Below are positions 1 through 7,414 of a stretch of DNA of 10,127 bases, piece after piece. Position 1 is the first letter of the stretch; every line of letters begins with the position of its first letter. This DNA is from Methanobacteriota archaeon (GTDB lineage: Archaea; Thermoplasmatota; Poseidoniia; Poseidoniales; Poseidoniaceae). The notes below the pieces were generated by a model. That model was not told the origin of the DNA, ran no database searches, and saw nothing but the letters and a program-made list of their open reading frames with translations. Both the position numbers and the translations under genes were made by a program. Location: positions 34,498 to 44,624 of the forward strand of contig PBHQ01000031.1 of NCBI GenBank assembly GCA_002719475.1, read 5' to 3'.

Positions 1-215
1 GCGGTCACTTTGGCTCCACTTGCAAGGATTTTCTGGGTAAGTGTTCCCGGCCCAGGTCCGATTTCAAGCACGTGATCATTTTCGTTAAGGTCGGCCAATT
101 CAACTGCCCTATCGAGTATCGAGTCATCGATTAGGAAGTGCTGCCCCAATTCCTTTGAAGCAGAACTTCTGGACAGTAGCGAATCAACCAACCAAGTGGT
201 TTCCCGAAGAGTCAC
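1..215 (-). CDS. ksgA: 16S rRNA (adenine) dimethyltransferase KsgA/Dim1, N-terminal part, cut by window edge
   Basis: This is the first 71 codons of a KsgA/Dim1 methyltransferase, which dimethylates two adjacent adenines near the 3' end of small-subunit rRNA during ribosome assembly, using S-adenosylmethionine. The translated start reads VTLRETTWLVDSLLSRSSAS, followed by GQHFL at residues 24-28, the family signature. The SAM-binding motif I, EIGPGPGTLT, is at 51-60. The GTG start at 213-215 is chosen because the frame is continuous with the family match and a GGAGG site lies six bases upstream (222-226). That site is inside the last codons of the DUF655 gene, whose stop is one base before this start, so the two are probably translationally coupled. 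The rest of the Rossmann domain and the C-terminal domain lie outside the window. Identity is firm; the exact start is likely. Confidence 0.93.
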   Translation of the reverse strand, partial: MTLRETTWLVDSLLSRSSASKELGQHFLIDDSILDRAVELADLNENDHVLEIGPGPGTLTQKILASGAKVT

Positions 216-216
216 C

Positions 217-792
217 CTATCCCTCCTGACGCAGGAGGAGGTCGACCAATCGTGGTTCGAGTTTGTTGTCTGCCAGTTCCATGGCCAACCGTTCAGCGAG
301 CAGTTCAGCACTATTGATATTGCATGAAGAATCGAGAGCAGCCAAATCGCTCCATCCTTTGCGACCACGAGCCTCGACCATTTCTCTGGCCTTTCTTGGT
401 CCTACTCCTTGTAGGAGTTCAAAGGCGTGCATCTTCAAGGATAGGTTTCCAGCACGATTGTAGAATGATAGGTAGGCTTCAGGTAGGTCCCGAATAATGT
501 TAGCGATGACTTCAGCCATATCGGTTTGAGCACGATTGGGTAGGTCTCTGTAGCGAGTCATTCCAAGTGGTTCAGCCACTACTTCGCGCTTACTCAAGTC
601 TTCACCGAAGTAAACTCTGGCTCCTAATGCTTGATTAGCAACACCAGGCCTTTCGCGTAGACGAATAAGGTGCAACTTGTTCTCGCTAAGAGCAAACATG
701 ACTCCACTACCAGAATGATCGAGGATTCGAGCCCACTCTTCTCCATCAAGAGGGTCGACATCCTCTCGACCCATTCCTCTTCTAGGTTGCAT
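217..792 (-). CDS. DUF655 family protein with helix-hairpin-helix motif
   Basis: This protein belongs to the conserved archaeal DUF655 family, usually encoded between rpoF and ksgA as here. Its biochemical role is not established; neighbours and an HhH motif suggest nucleic-acid binding in rRNA processing or translation (inference). From the chosen start it has 191 residues, near the usual family length. The first part is predicted beta-rich (EWARILDHSGSG, then ARVYFGEDL), compatible with the OB-like fold described for the family. The second part carries MHAFELLQGVGPRKAREMVE at about residues 120-139, a clear helix-hairpin-helix with the GVG turn. I chose ATG 790-792 because a GAGG site sits about seven bases upstream and it follows the rpoF stop by 28 bases. 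A TTG start at 847-849 would add 19 residues and overlap rpoF by 29 bases, with no good ribosome binding site. Confidence 0.85.
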   Translation of the reverse strand: MQPRRGMGREDVDPLDGEEWARILDHSGSGVMFALSENKLHLIRLRERPGVANQALGARVYFGEDLSKREVVAEPLGMTRYRDLPNRAQTDMAEVIANIIRDLPEAYLSFYNRAGNLSLKMHAFELLQGVGPRKAREMVEARGRKGWSDLAALDSSCNINSAELLAERLAMELADNKLEPRLVDLLLRQEG

Positions 793-820
793 GACGATTC
801 CTCGGCCAAAGACGGTGGTT

Positions 821-1180
821 TCATTCGATACCGATATGTTGTCGGACAATGTCGATCATCTGCTCGATTTCAGCAGCATCGACAGCGATACGGCGACTTG
901 CCAGAACCGCACGAACATCCTCGGGGTGTACTGGCATGACTTCTGCTAACTTTGCAGCCAGTTCGGGATACTTGGACAACTTTTCGATTTCCAAGAAAGC
1001 AGCAAACATATCCTTGAACACCTTGCTTTCAGTCTTGTAGCCATTACGATTGCCGCTGGCAGCCCACTCGGCGTGCTGTAGTGCTAACTTTTGTTCGTAG
1101 GTTAGGAATCCTCTTCGCTCCTGCGTATCAACCAATGTGTTTCTTACAGTCTCATAATCTAGAAATACGTCGTCAGACAT
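821..1180 (-). CDS. rpoF: DNA-directed RNA polymerase subunit F (Rpb4 homologue)
   Basis: RpoF pairs with RpoE (Rpb7 homologue) to form the stalk of archaeal RNA polymerase, which contacts emerging RNA and helps open complex formation and processivity. The 119-residue length matches the family. The visible family pattern includes RGFLTYEQKLALQHAEWAAS at residues 23-42, a central helix with LSKYPELAAKLAEVMP, and the C-terminal HRDC-like helices with PEDVRAVLASRRIAVDAAEI. The ATG start at 1178-1180 has a GAGGTGA site (1185-1191) four bases upstream that overlaps the L21e stop codon, so it is probably cotranscribed and translationally coupled with L21e. The order L21e-RpoF-DUF655-KsgA is standard for Euryarchaeota and supports the call beyond the weakly conserved sequence. 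Confidence 0.93.
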   Translation of the reverse strand: MSDDVFLDYETVRNTLVDTQERRGFLTYEQKLALQHAEWAASGNRNGYKTESKVFKDMFAAFLEIEKLSKYPELAAKLAEVMPVHPEDVRAVLASRRIAVDAAEIEQMIDIVRQHIGIE

Positions 1181-1189
1181 CTTCTCACC

Positions 1190-1480
1190 TCACTCTAGAT
1201 GACGTAGGTGCTCAGGGCGAGCTACCACGGTCTTCTTCATGCTTCCATCTTTGACTTCAACTACCCAAGCGCGTCCTTGCTTACCTGAGATACGGCCGCT
1301 TCGGCCATTGAATCTGCGATGAGGCATACCCTTCTGTTGTCCTCCATCAAGGACTACAGCAACTCTGTCCCCAACCTCGTATTCGTGCATGACTCTAGCG
1401 ATGTTGAGTCTGCCGCGTTCGCTCTTGCAACGCCTGAGAATCTGTCGAGTTCCCTGACGTTGACCCTTGCTTCGCTTCAC
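1190..1480 (-). CDS. rpl21e: Large-subunit ribosomal protein L21e
   Basis: L21e is a small basic SH3-like large-subunit protein found in archaea and eukaryotes. The sequence starts MKRSKGQRQGTR from the chosen start and contains the family landmarks: a basic N-terminal arm, HEYEVGDRVAVVLDGGQQKG, then MPHRRFNGRSGRI and the end KKTVVARPEHLRHLE. From GTG 1478-1480 it is 96 residues, the usual length. A GTG three codons upstream (1487-1489) is also in frame, but it lies inside the GAGGTGA ribosome binding site (1486-1492), which is correctly spaced for 1480. The archaeal family also typically begins just before the KRSKG motif. A strong promoter-like element sits 36 bases upstream, so this gene probably heads the L21e-rpoF-DUF655-ksgA operon. 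Confidence 0.96.
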   Translation of the reverse strand: MKRSKGQRQGTRQILRRCKSERGRLNIARVMHEYEVGDRVAVVLDGGQQKGMPHRRFNGRSGRISGKQGRAWVVEVKDGSMKKTVVARPEHLRHLE

Positions 1481-1485
1481 GGTTG

Positions 1486-1492
1486 TCACCTC
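1486..1492 (-). promoter_or_regulatory. Ribosome binding site that decides the L21e start
   Basis: The minus strand reads GAGGTGA followed by five bases and GTG. The same core at spacing 4-6 precedes rpoF, L1 and L10 in this window. It overlaps the alternative upstream GTG, so that codon cannot be the initiator served by this site. Confidence 0.8.
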
Positions 1493-1516
1493 AAATGCTC
1501 ACTTGGAGCAGCCCGC

Positions 1517-1542
1517 CGACCTACCCGACCCATTTAAGCGCG
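1517..1542 (-). promoter_or_regulatory. Promoter of the L21e-rpoF-DUF655-ksgA operon
   Basis: The minus strand reads CGCGC-TTAAAT-GGG, then GGTCG beginning 11 bases after the TTAAAT box. CGCGC occupies the position of the BRE (TFB recognition element), TTAAAT that of the TATA box (1532-1537), and GGTCG (1517-1521) lies in the proximal promoter region. The arrangement is the same, base for base in the key blocks, upstream of secE and L11. With a usual TATA-to-start distance of about 25 bases, the leader would be roughly 30 bases, enough for the GAGGTGA site. Function is inferred from position and recurrence. Confidence 0.75.
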
Positions 1543-1570
1543 CCGATGTGAAGAAGAAAGCCACTATCTG

Positions 1571-3106
1571 TCAATCTGCATGGATATCCGCTACATCGAG
1601 CCACAAAACCTTGCATTCAGATTGCAGTAATCCCGCAACGCTTGGCACGGTTCTTCCGCCATCTCCGTGGACCGTTTCCTTGACATAAGTCCCTGATTCA
1701 CAGCGCAAATCCACTTGTACTTCGGGAATTCCATCATTCGTCTCCACCTTGACATTGGAGACCTGCATGACACGTCTCTTGCGCACCTTGTCGGCTCTGC
1801 GATGTGCAACACGTTTGGGCGTCCTCTGTTCAAGAACAGTTCCTTCCATCCCAAGGAGTATCTTGGTTATGGATTCAGCATCAGGAACATGTGCGGTCTG
1901 AAGACGCTCAATTAGATCGGCCTTTTTCCCTCCCTTCTTAATCCCGCGCTGGACACACAATTCTTCCAATTCTGCCTTTTTCAAACTGCTCAAATTTGTT
2001 TCCTCCTCATTTTTTAGAGGTGATACTGTGAAACAAATACGGTAAGATTTCTCAGCAGGTGTGTCTTTGACTCTGACGACTTCAGACCTTTGTGAATCGC
2101 GCATAGAATCGACTTCGATTTTTCCTTCTGCTGCCTTGTTGATAGCATCCATGATTTCTTGCATTGGTACCTTTCTCTTGCGTGGATTCTTCAATTCGAT
2201 AATGAATGGTCTACCGCGTCCGAGACATCTTACATCTATGTCTTCTCTACCCATCCCGTGGAATGCATGATCGCTAGATTCAAACAAATCTAGTAACGGG
2301 TCTCCAATTAGAGCTTGAACCGAGTTTGGATACTGCATACCGGTACCGCTGCATTTTGCACATCCCCTACCTTTGCAGGACCTACAAGGCCACCGAGTCT
2401 GAGGAATACCTCGTTCCAATTTACGATATCTTCCGTAGATATAGTGACTTCTGATATCGAGATTTACATTCAGCGTCAGTAAATCAATCAACGCAAGAAT
2501 CTGAGGTTTGTCATTTACCAGATTGATACCATCTTGACTTGCGCGCAAACATCTTGCCACTTCATCCATCAATGAAGATTTGAGTGGCGCGGAACCGGTA
2601 GCGCCGAAACGCTTGCGTAACTGGTCTTCATTTTCGGTCTGGTCCTTGGGGAATTGTGCCCCTAATTGCAATCTATCGAATTCATGTTCACTTAGGCCAT
2701 TGGCAATCAGTTCAGCCAATACTTTTGCTTCCTCAAAGAGATTTTCACAGAATGGGCACCAAGGCTCCTTTTCTCTGGCCCCTTTCATATTGACATCTCT
2801 ATCCTCAACCTGAATGCGCAGAGAAGCACCGACTTCTGACAATTCTTGTCCGACTGTGGAGCGCCCTCCTAACCTTCCAAGACAGTGATCGCAGATTCCA
2901 ATTCTAACCATGTGTTTGAGTCCATCAGGTGCTGGAGCAGGAGGGATCTCCTGAAGATGGGTGTTGAGTTGTGGTAGTTCAAATTCGTCAATTTCGGTTT
3001 TTTCTTCTTCAATTTCAACGACTTCCAAGTCATTCCATAAATCGAGATCTGTGCTACCAAATCCGGAACTGGCATATTTCTGCCAGTCTTCCTCTTCTTC
3101 GGTCAT
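1571..3106 (-). CDS. pus10: tRNA pseudouridine synthase Pus10 with inserted SAP-like motif
   Basis: Pus10 makes pseudouridine at position 55, and in many archaea also 54, in the TPsiC arm of tRNA. Residues are numbered from ATG 3131-3133, the longest reading. The N-terminal accessory half has zinc-type pairs CDHC (81-84) and CPFC (126-129), and a further C-x2-C-x4-C-x2-C cluster (250, 253, 258, 261). The catalytic half starts at FHGMGREDIDVR (291-302), where Asp298 is the expected catalytic Asp. It continues with LGRGRPFIIELKNP, then EQRTPKRVAHRRADKVRKR (435-453) and GTYVKETVHGDGGR (481-494). Residues 381-412 form a SAP-like motif not usual in this family, and residues 1-70 are an acidic extension. 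I prefer ATG 3104-3106 (511 residues), since GGTGA lies four bases upstream (3111-3115), while ATG 3133 has no such site. No TATA-like box is evident before it, so cotranscription with the MMPL gene is possible. Confidence 0.93.
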   Translation of the reverse strand: MTEEEEDWQKYASSGFGSTDLDLWNDLEVVEIEEEKTEIDEFELPQLNTHLQEIPPAPAPDGLKHMVRIGICDHCLGRLGGRSTVGQELSEVGASLRIQVEDRDVNMKGAREKEPWCPFCENLFEEAKVLAELIANGLSEHEFDRLQLGAQFPKDQTENEDQLRKRFGATGSAPLKSSLMDEVARCLRASQDGINLVNDKPQILALIDLLTLNVNLDIRSHYIYGRYRKLERGIPQTRWPCRSCKGRGCAKCSGTGMQYPNSVQALIGDPLLDLFESSDHAFHGMGREDIDVRCLGRGRPFIIELKNPRKRKVPMQEIMDAINKAAEGKIEVDSMRDSQRSEVVRVKDTPAEKSYRICFTVSPLKNEEETNLSSLKKAELEELCVQRGIKKGGKKADLIERLQTAHVPDAESITKILLGMEGTVLEQRTPKRVAHRRADKVRKRRVMQVSNVKVETNDGIPEVQVDLRCESGTYVKETVHGDGGRTVPSVAGLLQSECKVLWLDVADIHAD

Positions 3107-3110
3107 TCTC

Positions 3111-3115
3111 TCACC
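3111..3115 (-). promoter_or_regulatory. Ribosome binding site that decides the Pus10 start
   Basis: GGTGA followed by GAGA and ATG, the same four-base spacing seen at rpoF and L10. It lies inside the longer reading that begins at 3133, and so argues for the internal ATG at 3104-3106. Confidence 0.65.
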
Positions 3116-3221
3116 CTGTCCTCTATTCGACATTAGGTCTGGGTCCGATGCCTCAGAATGGCTTCGAATGCCAGGACTTGCCCTTCAGGACATGTTGTCG
3201 GTGCGGCCCCCACTCAAGAAC

Positions 3222-6200
3222 CTACTCTTCTTCAGATGCATCGCCATCTCTCAACAAACCTATGGCAGCAGTTGTCAATACCATGCTAGCGATAAGGGAA
3301 AGTAGAATCATCATAGCGCTGAACAATCCAAAGGATGCAAACAAGCCCATCGGCGATATGGCGATTATCAGAAAACCAGTTGCGTCACTGGCAGCACTAC
3401 CGACCAAAGCAAGGCCGCTGGCACCACCTACCGCGAGCAGGGAGGCATGTTTGGTAGCCCCCTTGGCCCTCTCTTCGCGATATCGTTCAGTCACATGTAT
3501 GCAGTAATCTATGCCGACCCCTAGTGAAATAGCAGCTATGGCTACAGTAACCAGATTCAGGCTATATCCATACATGTAGACCATTCCATATAACCAAATG
3601 ACAACTAGAAGAATCGGCACAGTTGTCAATAGGGCTTGTGGTAAGGATCGGAACCCAATCCATAGCACTGCGATGACAAAGAAGATTCCAAGCAGGAGAC
3701 TTGATTGCATCTCATTTTGCATCGAATTAGCAGCGACGTACCGGGTTATGGGGCGGTCAGTCCACATGACCCAAGATACTGGATGTTCATCGCTATGTGA
3801 ATCAAGCCGTTCTCGTACTGAATCAGCCGATGATAGATTTGCGAAAGGTTCCAAATCTTTCTCTAGTTCTTCTAATGCAGGTGCCATCGAAGGGAAATCT
3901 TCTGGCTGAGTGATTCCGAATCTAAGTTGCATTCTCGGGTAAACAGGTTCCTTTCCTGAAGTGGTCAGCCACGGCTTTTCAGGGTCTAGTTCCTCCTCAG
4001 GATAGATGTATAGAGCTACTACCGACTCTGGAATTCCTGGAACGGTATTACTGGCGGGTACCCCATAGAGACTAGTGTATCCGTAGAAGTAAACCAAACA
4101 ACCTCGATGAGTCAAATCAGGCGTTACGACGAATCCTCCTGTTGAATTACATCCAACACCAAACCCTTCTGCAGAGTTGTTCCATCCAGCCTCTTCGAAT
4201 GGCGTAGAATTTTCTATCAGAGAAGCCACAGCCAATAGGATGATTTCATCGATTGCATGGATGTCGACCTTTCCGTTTGGAGTTCTTGTTAATTTAGTGT
4301 CAAACCCTTCTTCGTATTGATCCATCCTTAATCTAGTTTCATCGATGGCTGCAAAAACGCGCGGATCTGCAACATCACCTTCGATTAGTAGGGCCGCCGG
4401 CTCTCCTTCGCTTGTGAACCTCTCTTGTACCAGATTTACTCCAACTGCGACATCGGAGGTCTCTTCAAGGAAATCTTCTACTTTGAAGTCGCCTTCTAAA
4501 TTAGCCATACCATAGGCCGCTGGTATGGTGATCAATAAGGCCAGACCCGCGATAACGAAGCGATTGATTCGGCCAGCGGAGTTTGTCGCAGTCCATTTCA
4601 ACCAAGATGTTGGGACTAGATGTAACTGACTAGCGTTCTCTTCTTTCAATTTCTTTCTTTCATCCATCCATTCATCTACTGACAACCTAACTAGTGGAGC
4701 CCAGATTCCAGTAAGGATGAAAGCACAGGCAACTCCAATCCCTGCCTCCAGTCCAAAAGAACGCAAGGCTGCGATGTCGGAAAAGAAATTGGATGAGAAT
4801 GCTGCCATGGTAGTAACGGTAGTCAGCATGATTGCTCTTCCAACTCTAGCCACAGTGATTTCGGCAGAATCTTTGGGAGATTTGCCGTTTTTTCTCTCTT
4901 CTTTGTAACGATGTAACGCGTGTAAACTGTCGTCTATTCCCAATGCGAGAATTAGGATAGGTAGAAGATTGGAGAATTGACTTCTATGTATAAGATTGAA
5001 ACCTAAGGCATCACCAATAATTGAAACATGTCCAATTGCCCCTTGCATCCATAGTAGGGATAGCACCAAGGCCCCACCCACAATCGCGACATCTGTCACC
5101 CTTCTCAGGCTCAACCAAAGCAGAATCATAACTGCTATTCCCATGAGAATGATTAATCCAAATGAGGATTGTATCTCTCTGTTGACTTCGATATTGATAC
5201 CTTCAGCAAGCGATAGAGTTACTACTCGATTGTCAGTAGTTCTGAGTACTCCTTCTAGATGCATCATCGACCATTCTGCAGAACAGGGAATGTCCATCTT
5301 GGAACATTGTTCAGCGTTGTAGTCTGGAGCCTTCATTTGGAATTCACCATCTACCAAACGGTATCCTCCAATGTTCAACTCGCCATCAACGAAGCCAAAT
5401 TCGTCGAGTTGTGTCGAGTCTTTCCAAATGAAATTCCAACCTGCATCTTCCATAGCGGCTTTGTCGAATTGCACAAGTAACCATGTTGATGTGGCACTCC
5501 AGCGCCCGTAAGTTCCGTCTGGTCCAACGACAGAGGAATTAGAGTCCTCTACGAAGGCTCTATCCAAAGACAACCATCGAATGAAATCTCCATCTGAGTG
5601 TTCGGCCATTCTTGCAGCGGCAAGGTCGATATGTGCTTGCGTGAGGTTTTCATCATCGAATTGCAAACATTCCAATTCTCCGCAATCAGACCAGTTGGTC
5701 GAAGGAGGGATTGGGCCCCAAGGAGATGAACCTTCACGGGTTAGAATTGAATCATCTGTCATGAAACTGCGAAAGATGTCAACAATGGTTAGCACTCCAT
5801 CGGTTTGCCCTCCTGTAACATCATCGATCAGCGGTTTGAGGAATGAACCAAGAGAATGATTTCTAGCAACTTCTGCTTTGTAGTCCACTTCGCGTAGTAC
5901 GCTTAGATTGAGTATCCCTCCTGCTGGATTGTGTACTTCTCCACCGAATTCAACCATCTCTGTGACTGGAGGATGAATCGTCACGTCGGGAGAGCCACCA
6001 TCCATCAATGGTCTAGGGGTGAAGTCCTCTTCCACCAATGATGGATCTCTGACTGCAACAACGAAACCCATGATGTGTTCAGATGCTGAAAATTCATCTT
6101 CTATGACTTGTAATGCAAGAATTTCGGGAGAATCCAATTCATACGATTCGATGTCGATAGGTTCCAGAGCAGTCATGGCTCCAGGGATCATCAACAAGGT

Positions 6201-6296
6201 TAGGAAGAAAATTGCGATGTGTACCTTCCTTCGGCGTGGAACCAACCATCGAGCCAATGCCGAGAACCCACGTTCTTCAGCCTCAGTATCAGACAC
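3222..6296 (-). CDS. MMPL/RND-superfamily membrane transporter (HAE3-like)
   Basis: This 1024-residue protein has the duplicated RND layout: one membrane helix (about 24-44), a large external domain (45-378), six helices (about 379-597, the last at 580-597 beginning the second half), a second external domain (598-863) and five helices (864-1013). Both halves carry the Asp-containing family motif in the fourth helix, GIDDSLHALHRYKEER at 453-468 and GIDYCIHVTERYREER at 928-943. These Asp residues probably form the proton relay. Such proteins export lipids, hydrophobic compounds or similar cargo using proton flow; the substrate here cannot be told. The external domains contain close Cys pairs (205/210, 331/338, 716/733) that could be disulphides. 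The start is GTG 6294-6296 with no ribosome binding site, but a TATA-like box lies about 22 bases upstream, suggesting a leaderless mRNA. The neighbours do not explain its role. Confidence 0.9.
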   Translation of the reverse strand: MSDTEAEERGFSALARWLVPRRRKVHIAIFFLTLLMIPGAMTALEPIDIESYELDSPEILALQVIEDEFSASEHIMGFVVAVRDPSLVEEDFTPRPLMDGGSPDVTIHPPVTEMVEFGGEVHNPAGGILNLSVLREVDYKAEVARNHSLGSFLKPLIDDVTGGQTDGVLTIVDIFRSFMTDDSILTREGSSPWGPIPPSTNWSDCGELECLQFDDENLTQAHIDLAAARMAEHSDGDFIRWLSLDRAFVEDSNSSVVGPDGTYGRWSATSTWLLVQFDKAAMEDAGWNFIWKDSTQLDEFGFVDGELNIGGYRLVDGEFQMKAPDYNAEQCSKMDIPCSAEWSMMHLEGVLRTTDNRVVTLSLAEGINIEVNREIQSSFGLIILMGIAVMILLWLSLRRVTDVAIVGGALVLSLLWMQGAIGHVSIIGDALGFNLIHRSQFSNLLPILILALGIDDSLHALHRYKEERKNGKSPKDSAEITVARVGRAIMLTTVTTMAAFSSNFFSDIAALRSFGLEAGIGVACAFILTGIWAPLVRLSVDEWMDERKKLKEENASQLHLVPTSWLKWTATNSAGRINRFVIAGLALLITIPAAYGMANLEGDFKVEDFLEETSDVAVGVNLVQERFTSEGEPAALLIEGDVADPRVFAAIDETRLRMDQYEEGFDTKLTRTPNGKVDIHAIDEIILLAVASLIENSTPFEEAGWNNSAEGFGVGCNSTGGFVVTPDLTHRGCLVYFYGYTSLYGVPASNTVPGIPESVVALYIYPEEELDPEKPWLTTSGKEPVYPRMQLRFGITQPEDFPSMAPALEELEKDLEPFANLSSADSVRERLDSHSDEHPVSWVMWTDRPITRYVAANSMQNEMQSSLLLGIFFVIAVLWIGFRSLPQALLTTVPILLVVIWLYGMVYMYGYSLNLVTVAIAAISLGVGIDYCIHVTERYREERAKGATKHASLLAVGGASGLALVGSAASDATGFLIIAISPMGLFASFGLFSAMMILLSLIASMVLTTAAIGLLRDGDASEEE

Positions 6297-6314
6297 GAGT
6301 ACGGCTGTTGACTT

Positions 6315-6322
6315 GTATATTT
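6315..6322 (-). promoter_or_regulatory. TATA-like box of the MMPL transporter gene, probable leaderless transcript
   Basis: The minus strand reads AAATATAC centred about 22 bases before the GTG start codon, inside the 62-base gap after dnaJ. This spacing places transcription start at or next to the GTG, and there is no GAGG-type site between. It lacks the CGCG and GGTCG blocks of the other promoters in the window. Confidence 0.55.
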
Positions 6323-6358
6323 GAATGGATGGATAGCGCCACGGAGGGATTGACCTGC

Positions 6359-7294
6359 TCAGAGCCCTTGTTCTCTGAGAGAATCGAGAAGTTTTCTTTG
6401 CTGTTCAGATAACTCATCGACTTCCATCAGGGTCAATTCCAAATCGAGGTCTCCTCCATCAAATCCCATTTTTGCCATCCTCCTTCTATCACCAATCCGT
6501 GAATTTGGCTGAATGGTTAGATTCCCGGATTTACCGCTTGGAGTGGTTATCTTCACCTTGCCTCCCAACAACAAGGTGCTGTATGGTACGGCAACCACTT
6601 GGATAAGTGAACCGTTCTCCCATCTCCGATTCTCCCCCGGATCTATTCTGATTACTATATGGGCGTCTCCGACCTTTCCCCCTTCGGGGTGTTCGTGGCC
6701 CATGCCTTTCAGACGGATGTTTTGTCCATGCTTTGCTTGTTCAGGGATATTCACGTTGATTTTCTTGTTCTCTTTCTGCATGTTACCAACATGCCCTCGA
6801 ACTAAACGCGTGAATGAGATGGTCTTCTTCCCCCCTTCAAGTGCCTCTTGTATTGAGAGATCAAGATGGATACTCAGGTCCTTACCTTTCGGGGCGGCCT
6901 TCTGTTGCTGGGGCGCTTGACGTGGCATCCCTCCTCCGAATGGGTTGCTGCCACCCCCTCCGAACATTGCACCTAGCATGTCCTCAATGCCACCCATTCC
7001 GCCACCGCCAAATGGATTGCCGCCGCCTCCGAAGTCGAATCGAACCCCCCCCGGGCCAGCTCCACCGAACATATTGCGCATTTGGCTCTCTTCATCGTAC
7101 TTCTTTCGAGCCTCAGGACTGCCTATCAGGTCCCCTGCCTCTTGGATTCTCTTGAATCGGTCTTCGGCTGCAGAATCACCAGGATTTCGGTCAGGATGGT
7201 ACTGTCTGGCTAACTTTCGCCATGCTCTTTTGATCTCAGCATCGCTAGCATCTTTGGATACTCCAAGAGTGCCGTATGGGTCAATATCAGACAT
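6359..7294 (-). CDS. DnaJ-family cochaperone without zinc finger (CbpA/type II-like)
   Basis: This J-domain protein should stimulate the ATPase of Hsp70 (DnaK) and deliver unfolded clients to it in the cytoplasm. The J domain occupies residues 5-68, with the essential HPD at 33-35 (QYHPDRNPGD). A Gly/Phe-rich linker follows at about 73-125, with repeated NPFGGG units. The substrate-binding C-terminal beta domains run from about 138 to 300 and contain VNIPEQAKHGQNIRLKGMGH and GDAHIVIRID. The four CxxCxGxG zinc repeats of type I DnaJ are absent: the chain passes from TRLVRGHVG directly to the NIPEQ strand. This makes it type II, like CbpA, with a normal length of 311. ATG 7292-7294 has GAGG only three bases upstream, a poor spacing, and I see no clear TATA box. 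No dnaK or grpE is in the window. Confidence 0.9.
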   Translation of the reverse strand: MSDIDPYGTLGVSKDASDAEIKRAWRKLARQYHPDRNPGDSAAEDRFKRIQEAGDLIGSPEARKKYDEESQMRNMFGGAGPGGVRFDFGGGGNPFGGGGMGGIEDMLGAMFGGGGSNPFGGGMPRQAPQQQKAAPKGKDLSIHLDLSIQEALEGGKKTISFTRLVRGHVGNMQKENKKINVNIPEQAKHGQNIRLKGMGHEHPEGGKVGDAHIVIRIDPGENRRWENGSLIQVVAVPYSTLLLGGKVKITTPSGKSGNLTIQPNSRIGDRRRMAKMGFDGGDLDLELTLMEVDELSEQQRKLLDSLREQGL

Positions 7295-7414
7295 CCGCCT
7301 CGGTATGCCCTAACAGGCAGATGTCAAGAACCCGACGACTCCTGTAGCGGTCTGAGCACCTCCGTCGCGGTTAAATGGGAGGGGTAGGTCGCAAGGCAAG
7401 CCCGAGGTTATACC
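7295..7414. promoter_or_regulatory. Divergent intergenic region between dnaJ and secE
   Basis: This 120-base region separates the leftward and rightward gene sets. The rightward half holds the secE promoter (7366-7391). For the leftward dnaJ gene I see only a poor TTCTTGACA-like stretch about 30 bases before the ATG, and assign no promoter with confidence. No tRNA, small ORF or terminator is apparent. Confidence 0.6.
7366..7391 (+). promoter_or_regulatory. Promoter of secE-spt5
   Basis: CGCGG-TTAAAT-GGG followed by GGTCG starting 11 bases after the TTAAAT box (7371-7376). The GGGTAGGTCG segment is identical to that in the L21e promoter. Start of transcription about 25 bases after the box gives a leader of about 15 bases, which still includes the GAGGT site at 7404-7408. 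Confidence 0.75.

Noticed and set aside
2971..3507. Open frame of 178 codons on the plus strand spanning the Pus10 start and MMPL end
   Set aside because: It is antisense to two well supported genes, has no ribosome binding site and no recognisable domain.
6359..7294. Loss of the DnaJ zinc finger as a deletion or broken gene
   Set aside because: The frame is intact and the C-terminal domain joins smoothly, which is the normal layout of type II (CbpA-like) J proteins.
217..7294. The leftward genes as a defence or mobile island
   Set aside because: The products are core cellular proteins in a common archaeal order; there are no integrases, repeats, tRNA edges or base-composition breaks visible.
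6945..7313. Proline-rich open frame on the plus strand
   Set aside because: It is the reverse complement of the Gly-rich linker and J domain of the DnaJ gene; GGC/GGT codons read as Pro on the other strand.
7359..7382. Inverted repeat CCTCC...GGAGG around the secE TATA box as an operator
   Set aside because: The arms are five bases in a GC-rich stretch and are not found at the two sister promoters, so chance is the simpler explanation.
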